From an uncultured Clostridia bacterium (lineage in GTDB: Bacteria; Bacillota; Clostridia; Oscillospirales; Ruminococcaceae), in NCBI GenBank assembly GCA_944382845.1, contig CALWNN010000015.1, positions 60,357 through 124,356 on the forward strand: DNA of 64,000 nucleotides, read 5' to 3'. The notes below the pieces were generated by a model. That model was not told the DNA's origin. It made no database searches and saw only the letters and a program-made list of their open reading frames with translations. Every line of letters starts with the position of its first letter. The first letter of the stretch is position 1. This document shows positions 32,863-42,226 of the stretch, piece after piece. Position numbers and translations under genes: made by a program.

Positions 32863-34176
32863 ATGGCAAACCCAAGAGCAACTGCATTAAAGCTTCTTGT
32901 ACGTCTTGAAAAAGATAAGGCGTATTCTAATATTCTGCTTGATAAGGAACTTTCCAAAACAGAGCTTGACGAACGTGACAAAAGATTTGTTTCTGCACTT
33001 TTTTATGGAATTATTGAAAGAAAAATAACTCTTGACGCTGTAATAGATAAGTATTCAAAAGTGAATATAAATAAACTTGACAGTGACGTATTACAGATAC
33101 TCAGAATGGGCGTTTATCAGCTTTTATTCATGGATAACGTTCCCGATTCGGCTTCTGTAAACGAAAGTGTAAAACTTGCAAAGAAATTAAAGAACCCCTC
33201 GCTTTCAGGCTTTGTAAACGGAATACTAAGAGCGTTTTTAAGAGATAATAAACAAATTCCTCTGACGGGTTCTGAATATGAAAATCTTTCTGTTTTATAC
33301 TCCTGTCCTTTGCAGCTTATTAAAAAATGGGATAAAGAATACGGAAAAGAAACAACTCTTTCACTTGTTAAATCCTCTGTAGGAAAACCACCGCTTACTG
33401 TCAGGGTAAATTCCGTTAAAGCTACAGATGAGAAGGCTGCAAAGCTTCTTTCAGACGACGGATTTGAAGTCAAAAGAACAGTCATTTCCCATTGCCTTGA
33501 AATTTCCGGAGGAAAGTGTTCAATTGAAAATTCAAAGGCGTATAGTCTCGGAATCATTCATGTTCAGGACATTTCAAGCCAACTTTGTTCTTTATCTCTT
33601 GGGGCAGAACCGGGTGAAACCGTAATAGACATCTGCTCCGCACCGGGAGGAAAGACATTTACAATTGCCGAAGCAATGGAAAACAAAGGCGAGATAATTG
33701 CCTGCGATCTTCATGAAAAAAGAGTACATCTTATACAGCAAGGCGCAGTCCGTCTTGGGCTTAATATTGTAAAGGCTCAGGTAAATGACGGAGCGGTTTT
33801 CAATGATAAGTTTCCTATAGCTGACAAAATTCTATGTGATGTACCTTGTTCGGGACTTGGAGTTATAAGAAGAAAGCCTGAGATAAAATATAAGGACTAC
33901 AGGGAGTTTCATTCGCTTCCTGAAATCCAGTATGAGATTTTAAAGACATCTTCACGTTATCTTAAGGTCGGGGGAATAATAATTTACTCTACCTGTACAG
34001 TTTCCAAGGCTGAAAATGAAGATGTGATAAAAAGATTTTTAATGGAAAACAGCAATTTTAAAGAAGAGATTATTTCAAAAGATTATGAACATTTAAACGA
34101 TTATAAAGCAACTATCATTCCGGATTATTATAACAGCGACGGATTTTTTATCTGCAAAATGAAAAGAGTTGAATGA
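32863..34176 (+). CDS. rsmB: 16S rRNA m5C967 methyltransferase
   Basis: 437 aa. NusB-like N-terminal domain (RATALKLLVRLEKDKAYSN), then a Rossmann methyltransferase: SAM site DICSAPGGKTFTIAEAM, catalytic-site motifs CDVPCSGLGVIRRKPEI and YSTCTVSKAENE carrying the two Cys residues. It begins immediately after yugP and overlaps rlmN by 4 nt. Confidence 0.96.
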   Translation: MANPRATALKLLVRLEKDKAYSNILLDKELSKTELDERDKRFVSALFYGIIERKITLDAVIDKYSKVNINKLDSDVLQILRMGVYQLLFMDNVPDSASVNESVKLAKKLKNPSLSGFVNGILRAFLRDNKQIPLTGSEYENLSVLYSCPLQLIKKWDKEYGKETTLSLVKSSVGKPPLTVRVNSVKATDEKAAKLLSDDGFEVKRTVISHCLEISGGKCSIENSKAYSLGIIHVQDISSQLCSLSLGAEPGETVIDICSAPGGKTFTIAEAMENKGEIIACDLHEKRVHLIQQGAVRLGLNIVKAQVNDGAVFNDKFPIADKILCDVPCSGLGVIRRKPEIKYKDYREFHSLPEIQYEILKTSSRYLKVGGIIIYSTCTVSKAENEDVIKRFLMENSNFKEEIISKDYEHLNDYKATIIPDYYNSDGFFICKMKRVE

Positions 34177-35219
34177 CTACGGAAAGTAATGAAAAAATTG
34201 ATATTTTGAGCCTTGAGGAACATGAGCTTGAAGAAATTATCCTTTCACTTGGAGAAAAAAAATTCAGAGCTTTACAGATCTATCAGTGGCTTCACGTTAA
34301 AAGAGTAACGGATTTTGAACAAATGACTAATATTCCATCGTCATTTCGTACAAAACTCAAAGAAATATTTTGTTTAAAATCACTATTTGTTGTCCAAAGA
34401 CTTGAATCTTGCAGTGATAATACTGTAAAATATTTATATAGGCTTCCTGATGGTAATCATATTGAAACGGTGCTTATGGATTATCACCACGGGAACAGTC
34501 TATGTATCTCAACTCAAGTGGGATGCAAAATGGGATGCAGATTCTGTGCGTCAACTATTGCAGGCTACAAACGTGATCTTGAACCGTCTGAAATGCTTCT
34601 TCAACTTTATGAGTCTGAAAGAAACAGTGGCAGAAAGGTTTCAAGCATCGTTCTAATGGGGATAGGTGAGCCACTCGACAATTTTGACAACGTTTTAAAA
34701 TTTTTGCGGATACTTTCATCTGAAAGGGGAACCAATATGAGCTTAAGACATGTTTCTCTTTCTACCTGCGGACTTGTTCCCAAAATAAAAGAACTTGCAA
34801 AGCTTAAGCTTGGGCTTACTCTTTCTATTTCTCTTCATGCCGCCAATAATGAAAGAAGAAGCGAAATAATGCCTGTTAATGACAGGTATGATGTAAACGA
34901 ACTTATAAATGCGTGCAGATATTATTTCAGAGAAACAGGCAGACGGATATCTTTTGAATACGCACTTATAGACGGACACAACGACAGCTATGAACAAGCA
35001 AGGGAATTATCTCTGCTTTTAAAAGGACTGCCGTGTCATATAAACATAATTCCTGTCAATAAAATCAAAGAAAGGAATTATCATTCAAGCAAGAAAGCGG
35101 CCTGTAGATTTCAGAGCTATTTGACAGACCTTGGTATGAACGCTACCATAAGAAGAACTTTGGGAAGCGATATCAACGCTGCCTGCGGACAGCTCAGAAG
35201 AGAACAGGAAAATAAATAG
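34173..35219 (+). CDS. rlmN: Dual-specificity rRNA/tRNA adenine-C2 methyltransferase
   Basis: 348 aa radical-SAM enzyme methylating A2503 of 23S rRNA and A37 of some tRNAs. The cluster motif is GCKMGCRFCAST; conserved Cys near the C-terminus lies in NAACGQLRRE. The ATG overlaps the rsmB stop by 4 nt (ATGA). Family length is normal. Confidence 0.97.
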   Translation: MTTESNEKIDILSLEEHELEEIILSLGEKKFRALQIYQWLHVKRVTDFEQMTNIPSSFRTKLKEIFCLKSLFVVQRLESCSDNTVKYLYRLPDGNHIETVLMDYHHGNSLCISTQVGCKMGCRFCASTIAGYKRDLEPSEMLLQLYESERNSGRKVSSIVLMGIGEPLDNFDNVLKFLRILSSERGTNMSLRHVSLSTCGLVPKIKELAKLKLGLTLSISLHAANNERRSEIMPVNDRYDVNELINACRYYFRETGRRISFEYALIDGHNDSYEQARELSLLLKGLPCHINIIPVNKIKERNYHSSKKAACRFQSYLTDLGMNATIRRTLGSDINAACGQLRREQENK

Positions 35220-35239
35220 ACAAAAGGAAGGTGAACCGC

Positions 35240-35974
35240 TTGTTTGTTGAGGGAAGGACTGATATAGGTCCAATCAGAAAAGAGAATCAGGATAATTTCA
35301 GGATATGTAAACTTGATGAAGACGCTGTTCTGGCAGTTGTATGCGACGGAATGGGCGGCGTAACATCAGGCAGAGAAGCCGGAGAGATTGCTGTAAATAC
35401 CGTTTACAGCCGCATATCAACGGGCTACAGAAAGGATCTTGATGAAAACGGCATAAGAAATCTGATGATATCTGCTCTTAATGCTGCAAATTCTCTTGTT
35501 TACAATGAAAGCAATAAAGATATATCTAAAAAAGGCATGGGTACGACCTGTGTAGCTGCTGTTGTACGAAATAATACTGCTTTTATAACAAGTGTAGGCG
35601 ACAGCAGAGGATACCTTATTGACTCAAAGGGAATTACTCAGATAACAAACGATCATACTTATGTTGAGTATCTTTACGAGCAGGGAAAAATATCAAGAGA
35701 AGAGATAAGAAATCATGAGTACAGAAATTACATAACAAAGGCTATCGGTCCTGAGGAAACAGTTGATGTTGATTATTTTGAAACAAATGTTGAACCTGAG
35801 GGAGTAATAATGCTCTGTACCGATGGACTTTCAAATTATTGCAGTAACGAGCTTATATTCAACTTTGTCTATCAAAAGGATATTTCTGAAGCAGCTGATG
35901 AAATGATAAATTATGTTAAAACTCACGGTGGAACAGATAATATAACCGTAGTAATTGTTAAAAATATTGCGTAG
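35240..35974 (+). CDS. prpC: PP2C-type Ser/Thr phosphatase
   Basis: 244 aa. Metal-binding motifs are present: TDIGPIRKENQDNF, VVCDGMGGVTSG, SVGDSRGYLI and MLCTDGLSNY, with a late GGTDNITVVIV. It reverses phosphorylation by the adjacent PrkC kinase. The start is set at TTG 35240, because GGAAGGTG then lies 6-7 nt away; GTG 35231 overlaps the SD. Three extra residues would result if GTG is used. 11 nt separate it from prkC. Confidence 0.94.
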   Translation: MFVEGRTDIGPIRKENQDNFRICKLDEDAVLAVVCDGMGGVTSGREAGEIAVNTVYSRISTGYRKDLDENGIRNLMISALNAANSLVYNESNKDISKKGMGTTCVAAVVRNNTAFITSVGDSRGYLIDSKGITQITNDHTYVEYLYEQGKISREEIRNHEYRNYITKAIGPEETVDVDYFETNVEPEGVIMLCTDGLSNYCSNELIFNFVYQKDISEAADEMINYVKTHGGTDNITVVIVKNIA

Positions 35975-35985
35975 GAGTGAAAGAA

Positions 35986-38130
35986 ATGGATTTGAACATT
36001 GGCAAAAAGCTTGACGGCAGATACGAGATTACAGAGCTTATCGGCATCGGCGGAATGGCTCATGTGTATAAGGCTATTGATCTTATGGAGAATAAAGTCG
36101 TTGCCGTTAAGATACTTAAAACTGAATTTGCTGAAAGCGAAGAATTTTTAAGAAGATTTCGTAATGAAAGCAAAGCTATCGCTGTTTTATCACATCCGAA
36201 TATCGTTAAGATATTTGACGTGGGATTTTCTGATGAAATAAACTTTATCGTAATGGAGTATATCGACGGAATAACCCTTAAAGAATTTATGGAACAGCAG
36301 AAGGTGCTTCGCTGGAAAGATGCTCTTCATTTTATCTCTCAGGTACTCCGTGCATTACAGCATGCTCATGACAGAGGCATAGTACATAGAGATATAAAGC
36401 CACAGAACATTATGCTGTTTTCTGATGGATCTATCAAGGTCATGGACTTTGGTATTGCAAGGTTTTCAAGAATTGACGGAAAAACTGTTTCAGATAAGAC
36501 AATAGGTTCTGTTCACTATATATCTCCTGAACAGGCAAGAGGGGATTTTACAGATGAACGAAGCGATCTCTATTCAGTAGGTGTAATGCTTTATGAAATG
36601 GTTACAGGTCAGAAACCTTTTGACGGTGATAATCCTGTTGCTGTTGCGCTTATGCATATGCAGGATACTCCTGTTGCTCCACGAGAGATAAATCCTTCTC
36701 TTCCGGAAGCGCTTGAAGAAATAATCCTTCACGCTATGGAGAAAAACCCTGCAAAGAGATATCAGTCTGCTTCTGAAATGATTAAGGATATTGATATTTT
36801 TAAAATAGATCAGTCTGTTGTTTTCGGATATAAAGCTGCATCATTTGAAGCTGATGAAGACGAGGACGCAACTAAATTTTTTAGTCCCGTAGGCGACGTT
36901 AACGACGATGACGATTATGATGACAATGAAGAATATGACGATGATGAAGAGGATACTCCAAAACGTTCTTATGTAATTCCGATTCTTGCAGCAGTTTCAG
37001 TAGCTGTGGTAATTATTGCAGCAATTATTATTGCAATTGTTATCGGCAAGATAAGCGACAATTCAAGCGGAGATAACCTTGTTTCGGTACCTAACTTTAT
37101 TAATATGACAATTTCCCAGGCAAGAGAGAAGTACGGAGATATATTCCAGTTCCAGACCAAGGAAGAGTATAACAGCGATTATGAAGAAGGAGTTATCTTC
37201 AAGCAGGGAACTGATGTTAACGCCAATGCTCAAAAGGGCGATACTATCGTTCTTACAGTAAGTAAAGGCCCAAGAATGCAACCTGTTCCCGACGTTTCAA
37301 ATCTTCCTTATGAAGATGCTGTAGCTGAACTTAAAAAGTACGGCTTTGAATCTGTAAGATTGACATCATTGAGCGATGATGTTCTTGTCGGATATGTAAT
37401 AAAGACTGAACCTGCTGCAAGTGTTGAAGCTCCTTACGGTTCATCTGTAAACGTAATTGTGTGCGAAGGTGAAATTGTAAATAAAGTACCTGTCCCTAAT
37501 GTGCTGGGTCTTACCGAGGAGGAAGCAATAAAGACACTTAACGAGTATAAACTTGGCTATGAACGCTATGACGTTGATACTTTAGAAGATAAAGGCAAGG
37601 TAGTTACTCAGTCTATTGCTGATGGAACTTATGTTGATAAGGAAACTGTTGTAAAGATCGGAGTGTCAACAGGTGTAGAAGCGGAAGGTACAGTAAGTAT
37701 TTCTATTCCGATTCCATCGGGTGCAGAAGGAAAATTCAAGGTTGAGGTATATCAGGGTGGAAGCCTTACAGTTTCGCAAACTATAGATAAAGCAGAACTT
37801 GTTGCCGGTGATTTTATTTCAATGTCAGTAACAGGAACAGGCTCGAAGGTTTATAAAGTGCTTGTTACTAATGTTTCAACCGGAAGCTCTGCTCAATATG
37901 CCCAGTATACTGTAAACTTTAACAGCAAAAATGTAAAGGAAGACAGCGTTGACAGTGAAGCGTTTATGAGTCTTGTTATAACTACTACCACTACTCCTGA
38001 AATCACTACAACTACTCCTCCGCCAACTACTCCCGAAGCGCCTCCAACAGAGGAACCTACAACTACTCCCGAACCTGTATCTGAATCTCCCGAGGACAAC
38101 GACCCGGGTGAAGAACTTGCTGAGGAATAA
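35986..38130 (+). CDS. prkC: PASTA-domain Ser/Thr protein kinase
   Basis: 714 aa. Active kinase domain (VAVKIL Lys, HRDIKPQN, DFG in VMDFGIARF), an acidic linker, one membrane helix (about residues 324-346), three extracellular PASTA domains, and a C-terminal domain ending in a Thr/Pro-rich tail. PASTA domains bind muropeptides, so it reports on cell-wall state. ATG 35986 follows TAGGAGTG; a GTG nine nt upstream overlaps the SD. The tail beyond PASTA 3 (about 140 residues) is not part of the basic family. Compare the pseudokinase at 51147. Confidence 0.95.
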   Translation: MDLNIGKKLDGRYEITELIGIGGMAHVYKAIDLMENKVVAVKILKTEFAESEEFLRRFRNESKAIAVLSHPNIVKIFDVGFSDEINFIVMEYIDGITLKEFMEQQKVLRWKDALHFISQVLRALQHAHDRGIVHRDIKPQNIMLFSDGSIKVMDFGIARFSRIDGKTVSDKTIGSVHYISPEQARGDFTDERSDLYSVGVMLYEMVTGQKPFDGDNPVAVALMHMQDTPVAPREINPSLPEALEEIILHAMEKNPAKRYQSASEMIKDIDIFKIDQSVVFGYKAASFEADEDEDATKFFSPVGDVNDDDDYDDNEEYDDDEEDTPKRSYVIPILAAVSVAVVIIAAIIIAIVIGKISDNSSGDNLVSVPNFINMTISQAREKYGDIFQFQTKEEYNSDYEEGVIFKQGTDVNANAQKGDTIVLTVSKGPRMQPVPDVSNLPYEDAVAELKKYGFESVRLTSLSDDVLVGYVIKTEPAASVEAPYGSSVNVIVCEGEIVNKVPVPNVLGLTEEEAIKTLNEYKLGYERYDVDTLEDKGKVVTQSIADGTYVDKETVVKIGVSTGVEAEGTVSISIPIPSGAEGKFKVEVYQGGSLTVSQTIDKAELVAGDFISMSVTGTGSKVYKVLVTNVSTGSSAQYAQYTVNFNSKNVKEDSVDSEAFMSLVITTTTTPEITTTTPPPTTPEAPPTEEPTTTPEPVSESPEDNDPGEELAEE

Positions 38131-38131
38131 T

Positions 38132-39037
38132 ATGTCTGTAGAGTTAAAGGGAATTATTACAAAATCTATCGGAGGCATCTACACTGTAGATGTCTCTGAT
38201 AATATTTGCAACCATAAGTATATAACCTGTAAAGCAAGGGGAGTGTTCAGAAAAATAGATATCTCTCCTGTTTGCGCTGACAGGGTAATTGTTGAAGCCG
38301 ACGGAGATACAGGAGTTATTACTAAAATACTTCCAAGAAGATCTTTTCTTGTCAGACCTCCTATTGCAAACCTTGATTATCTTGTATTTGTTAATTCAAC
38401 AGTTGACCCAAAGCCAAATCTTCTTATTCTTGATAAATTTATTGCAATTGCAGTTTATAAAGGAATTAAGCCTGTTGTTGTTTTTACAAAAACCGATCTT
38501 CAACAAAGCGATGAATATGAGAAAATCTATTCAGGAGTCGGAATCAATGTAATTAGCGTTGATAATGTTAAAGGAACAGGGGCGGATAAGCTTAAAAGCC
38601 TTCTTGTGGGAAATATATCTGCTTTCACAGGAAATACCGGTGTGGGTAAATCCTCTCTTCTTAATAATATGTTTCCTGAGCTTAATCTTGAAACAAATGA
38701 GATCAGCAAAAAACTTGGAAGAGGAAAGCATACCACTCGCCATGTTGAACTTTATCCTGTTGAGGGCGGCGGATTTATTGCTGACACGCCAGGATTTTCA
38801 AGCTTTGATACAAACAGATATGATATAATCTTAAAAGACGACCTTGCCGACTGCTTTTCTGAATTTTCTCCTTACAAGGATAAATGTAAATTTATAAACT
38901 GTAGTCATACTAAAGAAAAAGGTTGTGCAGTTATCGATGCGGTAAAGTGCGGGAAAATTGCTAAATCACGCTTTGAAAACTATGTTTCAATGTACGAAGA
39001 GGCTAAACTTATCAAGGAATGGGAGCATAAAAAATAA
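38132..39037 (+). CDS. rsgA: Ribosome small-subunit-dependent GTPase A
   Basis: 301 aa. OB-fold N-terminus, then a circularly permuted GTPase: TKTDL (G4) comes before GNTGVGKSSLLN (G1) and DTPGFSSF (G3). The C-terminal Zn-binding part has CKFINCSHTKEKGC. It tests 30S maturation. ATG 38132 follows one base after the prkC stop; an upstream in-frame start lies inside prkC and is rejected. The thiN ATG overlaps its stop. Confidence 0.95.
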   Translation: MSVELKGIITKSIGGIYTVDVSDNICNHKYITCKARGVFRKIDISPVCADRVIVEADGDTGVITKILPRRSFLVRPPIANLDYLVFVNSTVDPKPNLLILDKFIAIAVYKGIKPVVVFTKTDLQQSDEYEKIYSGVGINVISVDNVKGTGADKLKSLLVGNISAFTGNTGVGKSSLLNNMFPELNLETNEISKKLGRGKHTTRHVELYPVEGGGFIADTPGFSSFDTNRYDIILKDDLADCFSEFSPYKDKCKFINCSHTKEKGCAVIDAVKCGKIAKSRFENYVSMYEEAKLIKEWEHKK

Positions 39038-39678
39038 TGTCTGTGTGTTATATCTTCAGCGGCGGAAAATATTCTATAAACGATCTAAAAACCTTTGATA
39101 TTCCAAAACCTGATTATGTGATCTCTGCTGATGCAGGATTTATAAATGCAAGTTTGTCAAATTTTAAAACAGACTGCCTTATCGGAGATTTTGATACTCT
39201 TAAAACTCTTCCGGAAAAAGATTATGTCGTAGAGATACAACGGTTTAAATGTGAAAAGGACGATACTGATACAATGCTTGCAGCACGGCTTGCCGTGAAA
39301 AAAGGTTATGATGAAATATATTTCTTCGGCGCACTTGGAGGTCGTCTTGATCATTCATTTGCAAATATCCAGACTTTAAACTTTGTTTCAAATAATAAAA
39401 AAAGGGGTTTTATTATATCCGAAAATGAATTTGTTACTATTTTACTTCCGGGAAAACATTATATTAAAAAGAAAAATGGATTTACTCTTTCTTTGTTTTC
39501 TATAAGTGAAAAAACAGAAGGCATTTCAGTTATGGGAACAAAGTATACACTTAATGACGGAAATATTTCATACGATTTTCCCATTGGTGTTTGCAATGAA
39601 ATAGTTTCATCTGAAGCTGATATTTCATTCTCTAAAGGCAAGTTGCTTGTTATTTGCTCAAAAAATATTAGTATATAA
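39037..39678 (+). CDS. thiN: Thiamine pyrophosphokinase
   Basis: 213 aa. Converts thiamine to thiamine diphosphate. SADAGF, LIGDFDTL, the acidic DDTDTMLAARLA and FFGALGGRLDHSFANI are family motifs. Last gene of the cluster; rpe, which precedes thiN in Bacillus, is absent. A terminator follows. Confidence 0.93.
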   Translation: MSVCYIFSGGKYSINDLKTFDIPKPDYVISADAGFINASLSNFKTDCLIGDFDTLKTLPEKDYVVEIQRFKCEKDDTDTMLAARLAVKKGYDEIYFFGALGGRLDHSFANIQTLNFVSNNKKRGFIISENEFVTILLPGKHYIKKKNGFTLSLFSISEKTEGISVMGTKYTLNDGNISYDFPIGVCNEIVSSEADISFSKGKLLVICSKNISI

Positions 39679-39706
39679 AACAACGTAAAGTTTTAACTTT
39701 ATTATC

Positions 39707-39743
39707 AGCTTCGTCTTGTACAAATTAAGATGAAGCTTTTTGT
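39707..39743 (+). terminator. Terminator after thiN
   Basis: AGCTTCGTCTT pairs with AAGATGAAGCT (one G-U), followed by TTTTTG. Ends the cluster that started at yicC. Confidence 0.85.
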
Positions 39744-39860
39744 TTGTGATATAAAGCAAAATATTGTATGGTTAAGTTTAAGCAAGACTTAATATAGCTG
39801 TTTTTTACGTGTTATGATTAATATATTTTACATTTGACTTCTTGCAGTCAAAACGGGGTG

Positions 39861-39910
39861 TTGACAATTTTGAAAAAATAATGTATAATAAATTTGTGAA
39901 TAGTTGTTCA
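39861..39910 (+). promoter_or_regulatory. Consensus promoter with ArsR/SmtB-type operator
   Basis: TTGACA (39861-39866), 17 nt, TATAAT (39884-39889). Immediately downstream is TGAA-N6-TTCA (39897-39910), the core dyad recognised by SmtB/CzrA-like repressors, covering the expected start site. Arrangement fits autorepression. A TTTGACT/AGTCAAA hairpin (39834-39853) lies just upstream. Confidence 0.7.
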
Positions 39911-39935
39911 TATAATGCACCACGGAGGCAGTATT

Positions 39936-40271
39936 ATGGCTGAAAGAATTCATGATGAGAATAATCACAAACTATTAAGTAATGTGATCCCCGGGGAAGA
40001 AGAGGCATATGATCTTTCTGAACTCTTTAAGGTACTTGGAGATTATACAAGGATTAATATTCTTTTTACACTTCAAAAGGGAGAAATATGCGTCTGTGAT
40101 ATCGCTGAAAGTCTTAATATGACACAATCAGCCATTTCTCATCAACTCAGGGTATTAAAACAGGCAAGGCTTGTTAAATACCGCAGAGAAGGGAAAACCG
40201 TTTACTATTCAATTGCGGACAGTCACGTTGAAACAATGCTGAGTATGGGTATTGAACACGTCTCCGAATGA
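39936..40271 (+). CDS. ArsR/SmtB-family metal-sensing repressor
   Basis: 111 aa. Winged helix with recognition helix MTQSAISHQLRVLKQARLV. The C-terminal helix carries D-x-H-x10-H-x2-E (in DSHVETMLSMGIEHVSE), the exact alpha-5 zinc ligand set of SmtB/CzrA. It also has ICVCD, resembling the alpha-3 site. Zn(II) sensing is therefore likely. ATG 39936 follows CGGAGG. The promoter contains an SmtB-like operator. No efflux gene adjoins it in the window, so its other targets lie elsewhere. Confidence 0.88.
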   Translation: MAERIHDENNHKLLSNVIPGEEEAYDLSELFKVLGDYTRINILFTLQKGEICVCDIAESLNMTQSAISHQLRVLKQARLVKYRREGKTVYYSIADSHVETMLSMGIEHVSE

Positions 40272-40322
40272 TGTTTAATTAAATCAATCTATATATTTAA
40301 CAATTTTTACGGAGGTGATTGT

Positions 40323-41288
40323 TTGAATTGGGTAGAAGTCAACATATTTACTACCTCCGAGGGAGTGGATATAATCTGCGGAATGCTTCTCGGAATGGGC
40401 GTAAACGGTTTCGTTATCAAGGACAGTAAAGACTTTCAGGATTTTCTTGATAATAAAGAAACAAACTGGGATTATATTGACGACGATCTTATGGGACTTA
40501 AAAATTGTGAAACAACTGTTACTGTTTATCTCCCTGATAACTCTCAGGGCATAGAGAATTTCAGCGAAATCAAACTTGAACTTAAAGCACTTAAAGAACG
40601 TGATACGGAGAAGTCCTTCGGCAGACTTGAGTATGAAATCTCAAATGTAAAAGAAGAGGATTGGGCAAACAACTGGAAAAAATATTTCAAGCCGCTTACG
40701 GTAGGCCAAAAACTTCTTATCAAGCCTACTTGGGAAAAGGTTGATGAAAGCGAAACAAGAAAGATACTTGAAATCGATCCTGCTTCAAGCTTCGGCACTG
40801 GTCAGCATAACACTACTCAGCTTTGTCTTGAGCTTATTGAGAAATATCTTAATGACAAGGATAAAATGCTTGATCTCGGCTGTGGAAGCGGTATTTTGTC
40901 TATAGCAGGAATGCTTCTTGGTGCATCAAGTGCATTTGCTGTGGATATTGAAGAAAATGCAGTTAAAATTGCAGGAGAAAACGCATTTTCAAATGGCATT
41001 TCTAAAAATAACTATATCACTCGGTGCGGAAACGTTATATGCGATGAAAATCTTCGCAGTGAAATCGGAAACGACTACGATATTGTCTGTGCAAATATTG
41101 TTGCTGACGTTTTGAATGCCATGACTCCGTATTTCAAGGGGTTTTTAAAGAGAGGGGGAAATCTTGTTATTTCCGGAATTATAAATCAGAGAAAAGATGA
41201 GGTTATAAACGGAATAATTAACGCAGGATTTACGCTTCTTGAAATAAGAGAAAAGGAAGACTGGGTGGCAGCAGCTTTCAGAGCATAG
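40323..41288 (+). CDS. prmA: Ribosomal protein L11 methyltransferase
   Basis: 321 aa. N-terminal L11-binding domain, then a methyltransferase with SAM motif LDLGCGSGILSIAGMLLG and the preceding FGTGQHNTTQLCLELIE. Starts at TTG 40323 with a strong GGAGGTGA; no better ATG follows in frame near the N-terminus. It modifies L11 at several amino groups. Downstream is a PII-like gene after 33 nt. Confidence 0.95.
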   Translation: MNWVEVNIFTTSEGVDIICGMLLGMGVNGFVIKDSKDFQDFLDNKETNWDYIDDDLMGLKNCETTVTVYLPDNSQGIENFSEIKLELKALKERDTEKSFGRLEYEISNVKEEDWANNWKKYFKPLTVGQKLLIKPTWEKVDESETRKILEIDPASSFGTGQHNTTQLCLELIEKYLNDKDKMLDLGCGSGILSIAGMLLGASSAFAVDIEENAVKIAGENAFSNGISKNNYITRCGNVICDENLRSEIGNDYDIVCANIVADVLNAMTPYFKGFLKRGGNLVISGIINQRKDEVINGIINAGFTLLEIREKEDWVAAAFRA

Positions 41289-41321
41289 TTGCCTGATTTA
41301 TAAGACAGAAAAGGAGAAAAA

Positions 41322-41654
41322 ATGCAACTGATATTTATAATTATGAAACAGCTTGACAAGACTGATGACCTTATGATTGCTCTTGCAAATGCAGGAATCA
41401 AAGGCGCAACAATAATAGAAAGCTCAGGAATGGCTAAAGTATTGTATAAACTTGAGTCAATACCGGCAGTTGATATACTTGGACATATACTTAATAAGGA
41501 AAACACAAATGCAAGTCAAACAATACTTATTGCTGTAAGCGATGATATGGTAGATGTTGTCAGAAAAACTGCTAAGGATATTCTCGGTGATTTGTCGATC
41601 CCAAATGCAGGTGTGATTTTTGGAGTGCCTGTATCATTTTCAGAGGGTATCTGA
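41322..41654 (+). CDS. PII-like small protein
   Basis: 110 aa. The alternating strand-helix pattern (LIFIIMKQLDKTDDLMIAL, then GIKGATIIESSGMAK) resembles the ferredoxin-like fold of the nitrogen-regulatory PII superfamily. No T-loop of the classic GlnB type is seen, so it is not GlnB/GlnK. Members of such groups bind nucleotides or anions as sensors. Function unknown; family by fold similarity only. Confidence 0.6.
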   Translation: MQLIFIIMKQLDKTDDLMIALANAGIKGATIIESSGMAKVLYKLESIPAVDILGHILNKENTNASQTILIAVSDDMVDVVRKTAKDILGDLSIPNAGVIFGVPVSFSEGI

Positions 41655-41681
41655 TATCAGCGGACTCGGGACGGTGATAAT

Positions 41682-42146
41682 TTGAAAAAAGTGCTTGGCG
41701 GATTCTCATTGATTGAAATGATATGCGTACTTACTATACTTGCAATAATTTTCAGCGTTGCTGTACCATCGTTTATAGGTTATTCCGAAAGATACTATGA
41801 AAGGATCTGCAAGAATACCGCTTCTGATATAATAGATGATATTAAGGTAAACTGTGTATCTGAAAGAATCAGGTTTACCGAGGATAATTTATCAGTTACT
41901 GAAATTATAGTTAAAACTGTAAACGAGTATGCAGATGGAGATTTAATAACTCTTTTTTCAGATTATAATGCAAATTATGAGATTAGGATAAATTCTGTTT
42001 GTCCTCACGGCGGAACGCTTTTATTATCATGGACAATTGTTCATAATGATATTAATGACCCCGAATATTCAGATGTTTCAACTGTAATAAGATGTTCTGA
42101 GCATGGAAATGTTATTTACCGTTCATTCAGAGTTATCTATAAATAA
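41682..42146 (+). CDS. Type IV prepilin-like protein
   Basis: 154 aa. The N-terminus KKVLGGFSLIEMICVLTILA is a class III signal: cleavage by prepilin peptidase after Gly, Glu at +5 and a hydrophobic helix. The rest is a small extracellular domain with few Cys. It starts at TTG 41682 after GGTGAT. No other pilus gene is nearby, so it would have to be assembled or processed by products encoded elsewhere. It is followed by a terminator. Confidence 0.8.
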   Translation: MKKVLGGFSLIEMICVLTILAIIFSVAVPSFIGYSERYYERICKNTASDIIDDIKVNCVSERIRFTEDNLSVTEIIVKTVNEYADGDLITLFSDYNANYEIRINSVCPHGGTLLLSWTIVHNDINDPEYSDVSTVIRCSEHGNVIYRSFRVIYK

Positions 42147-42164
42147 TTTATTAATCCGTAAAAT

Positions 42165-42201
42165 AAGCCGTTTCAACAAAAAATGAAACGGCTTTGTTTA
42201 T
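42165..42201. terminator. Bidirectional terminator
   Basis: AAGCCGTTTCA and TGAAACGGCTT form an 11-bp perfect stem with an A-rich loop. It serves the prepilin-like gene on + and spoIVA on minus. Confidence 0.85.
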
Positions 42202-42226
42202 GTCATAGAGAAAGCAAATGATATTA

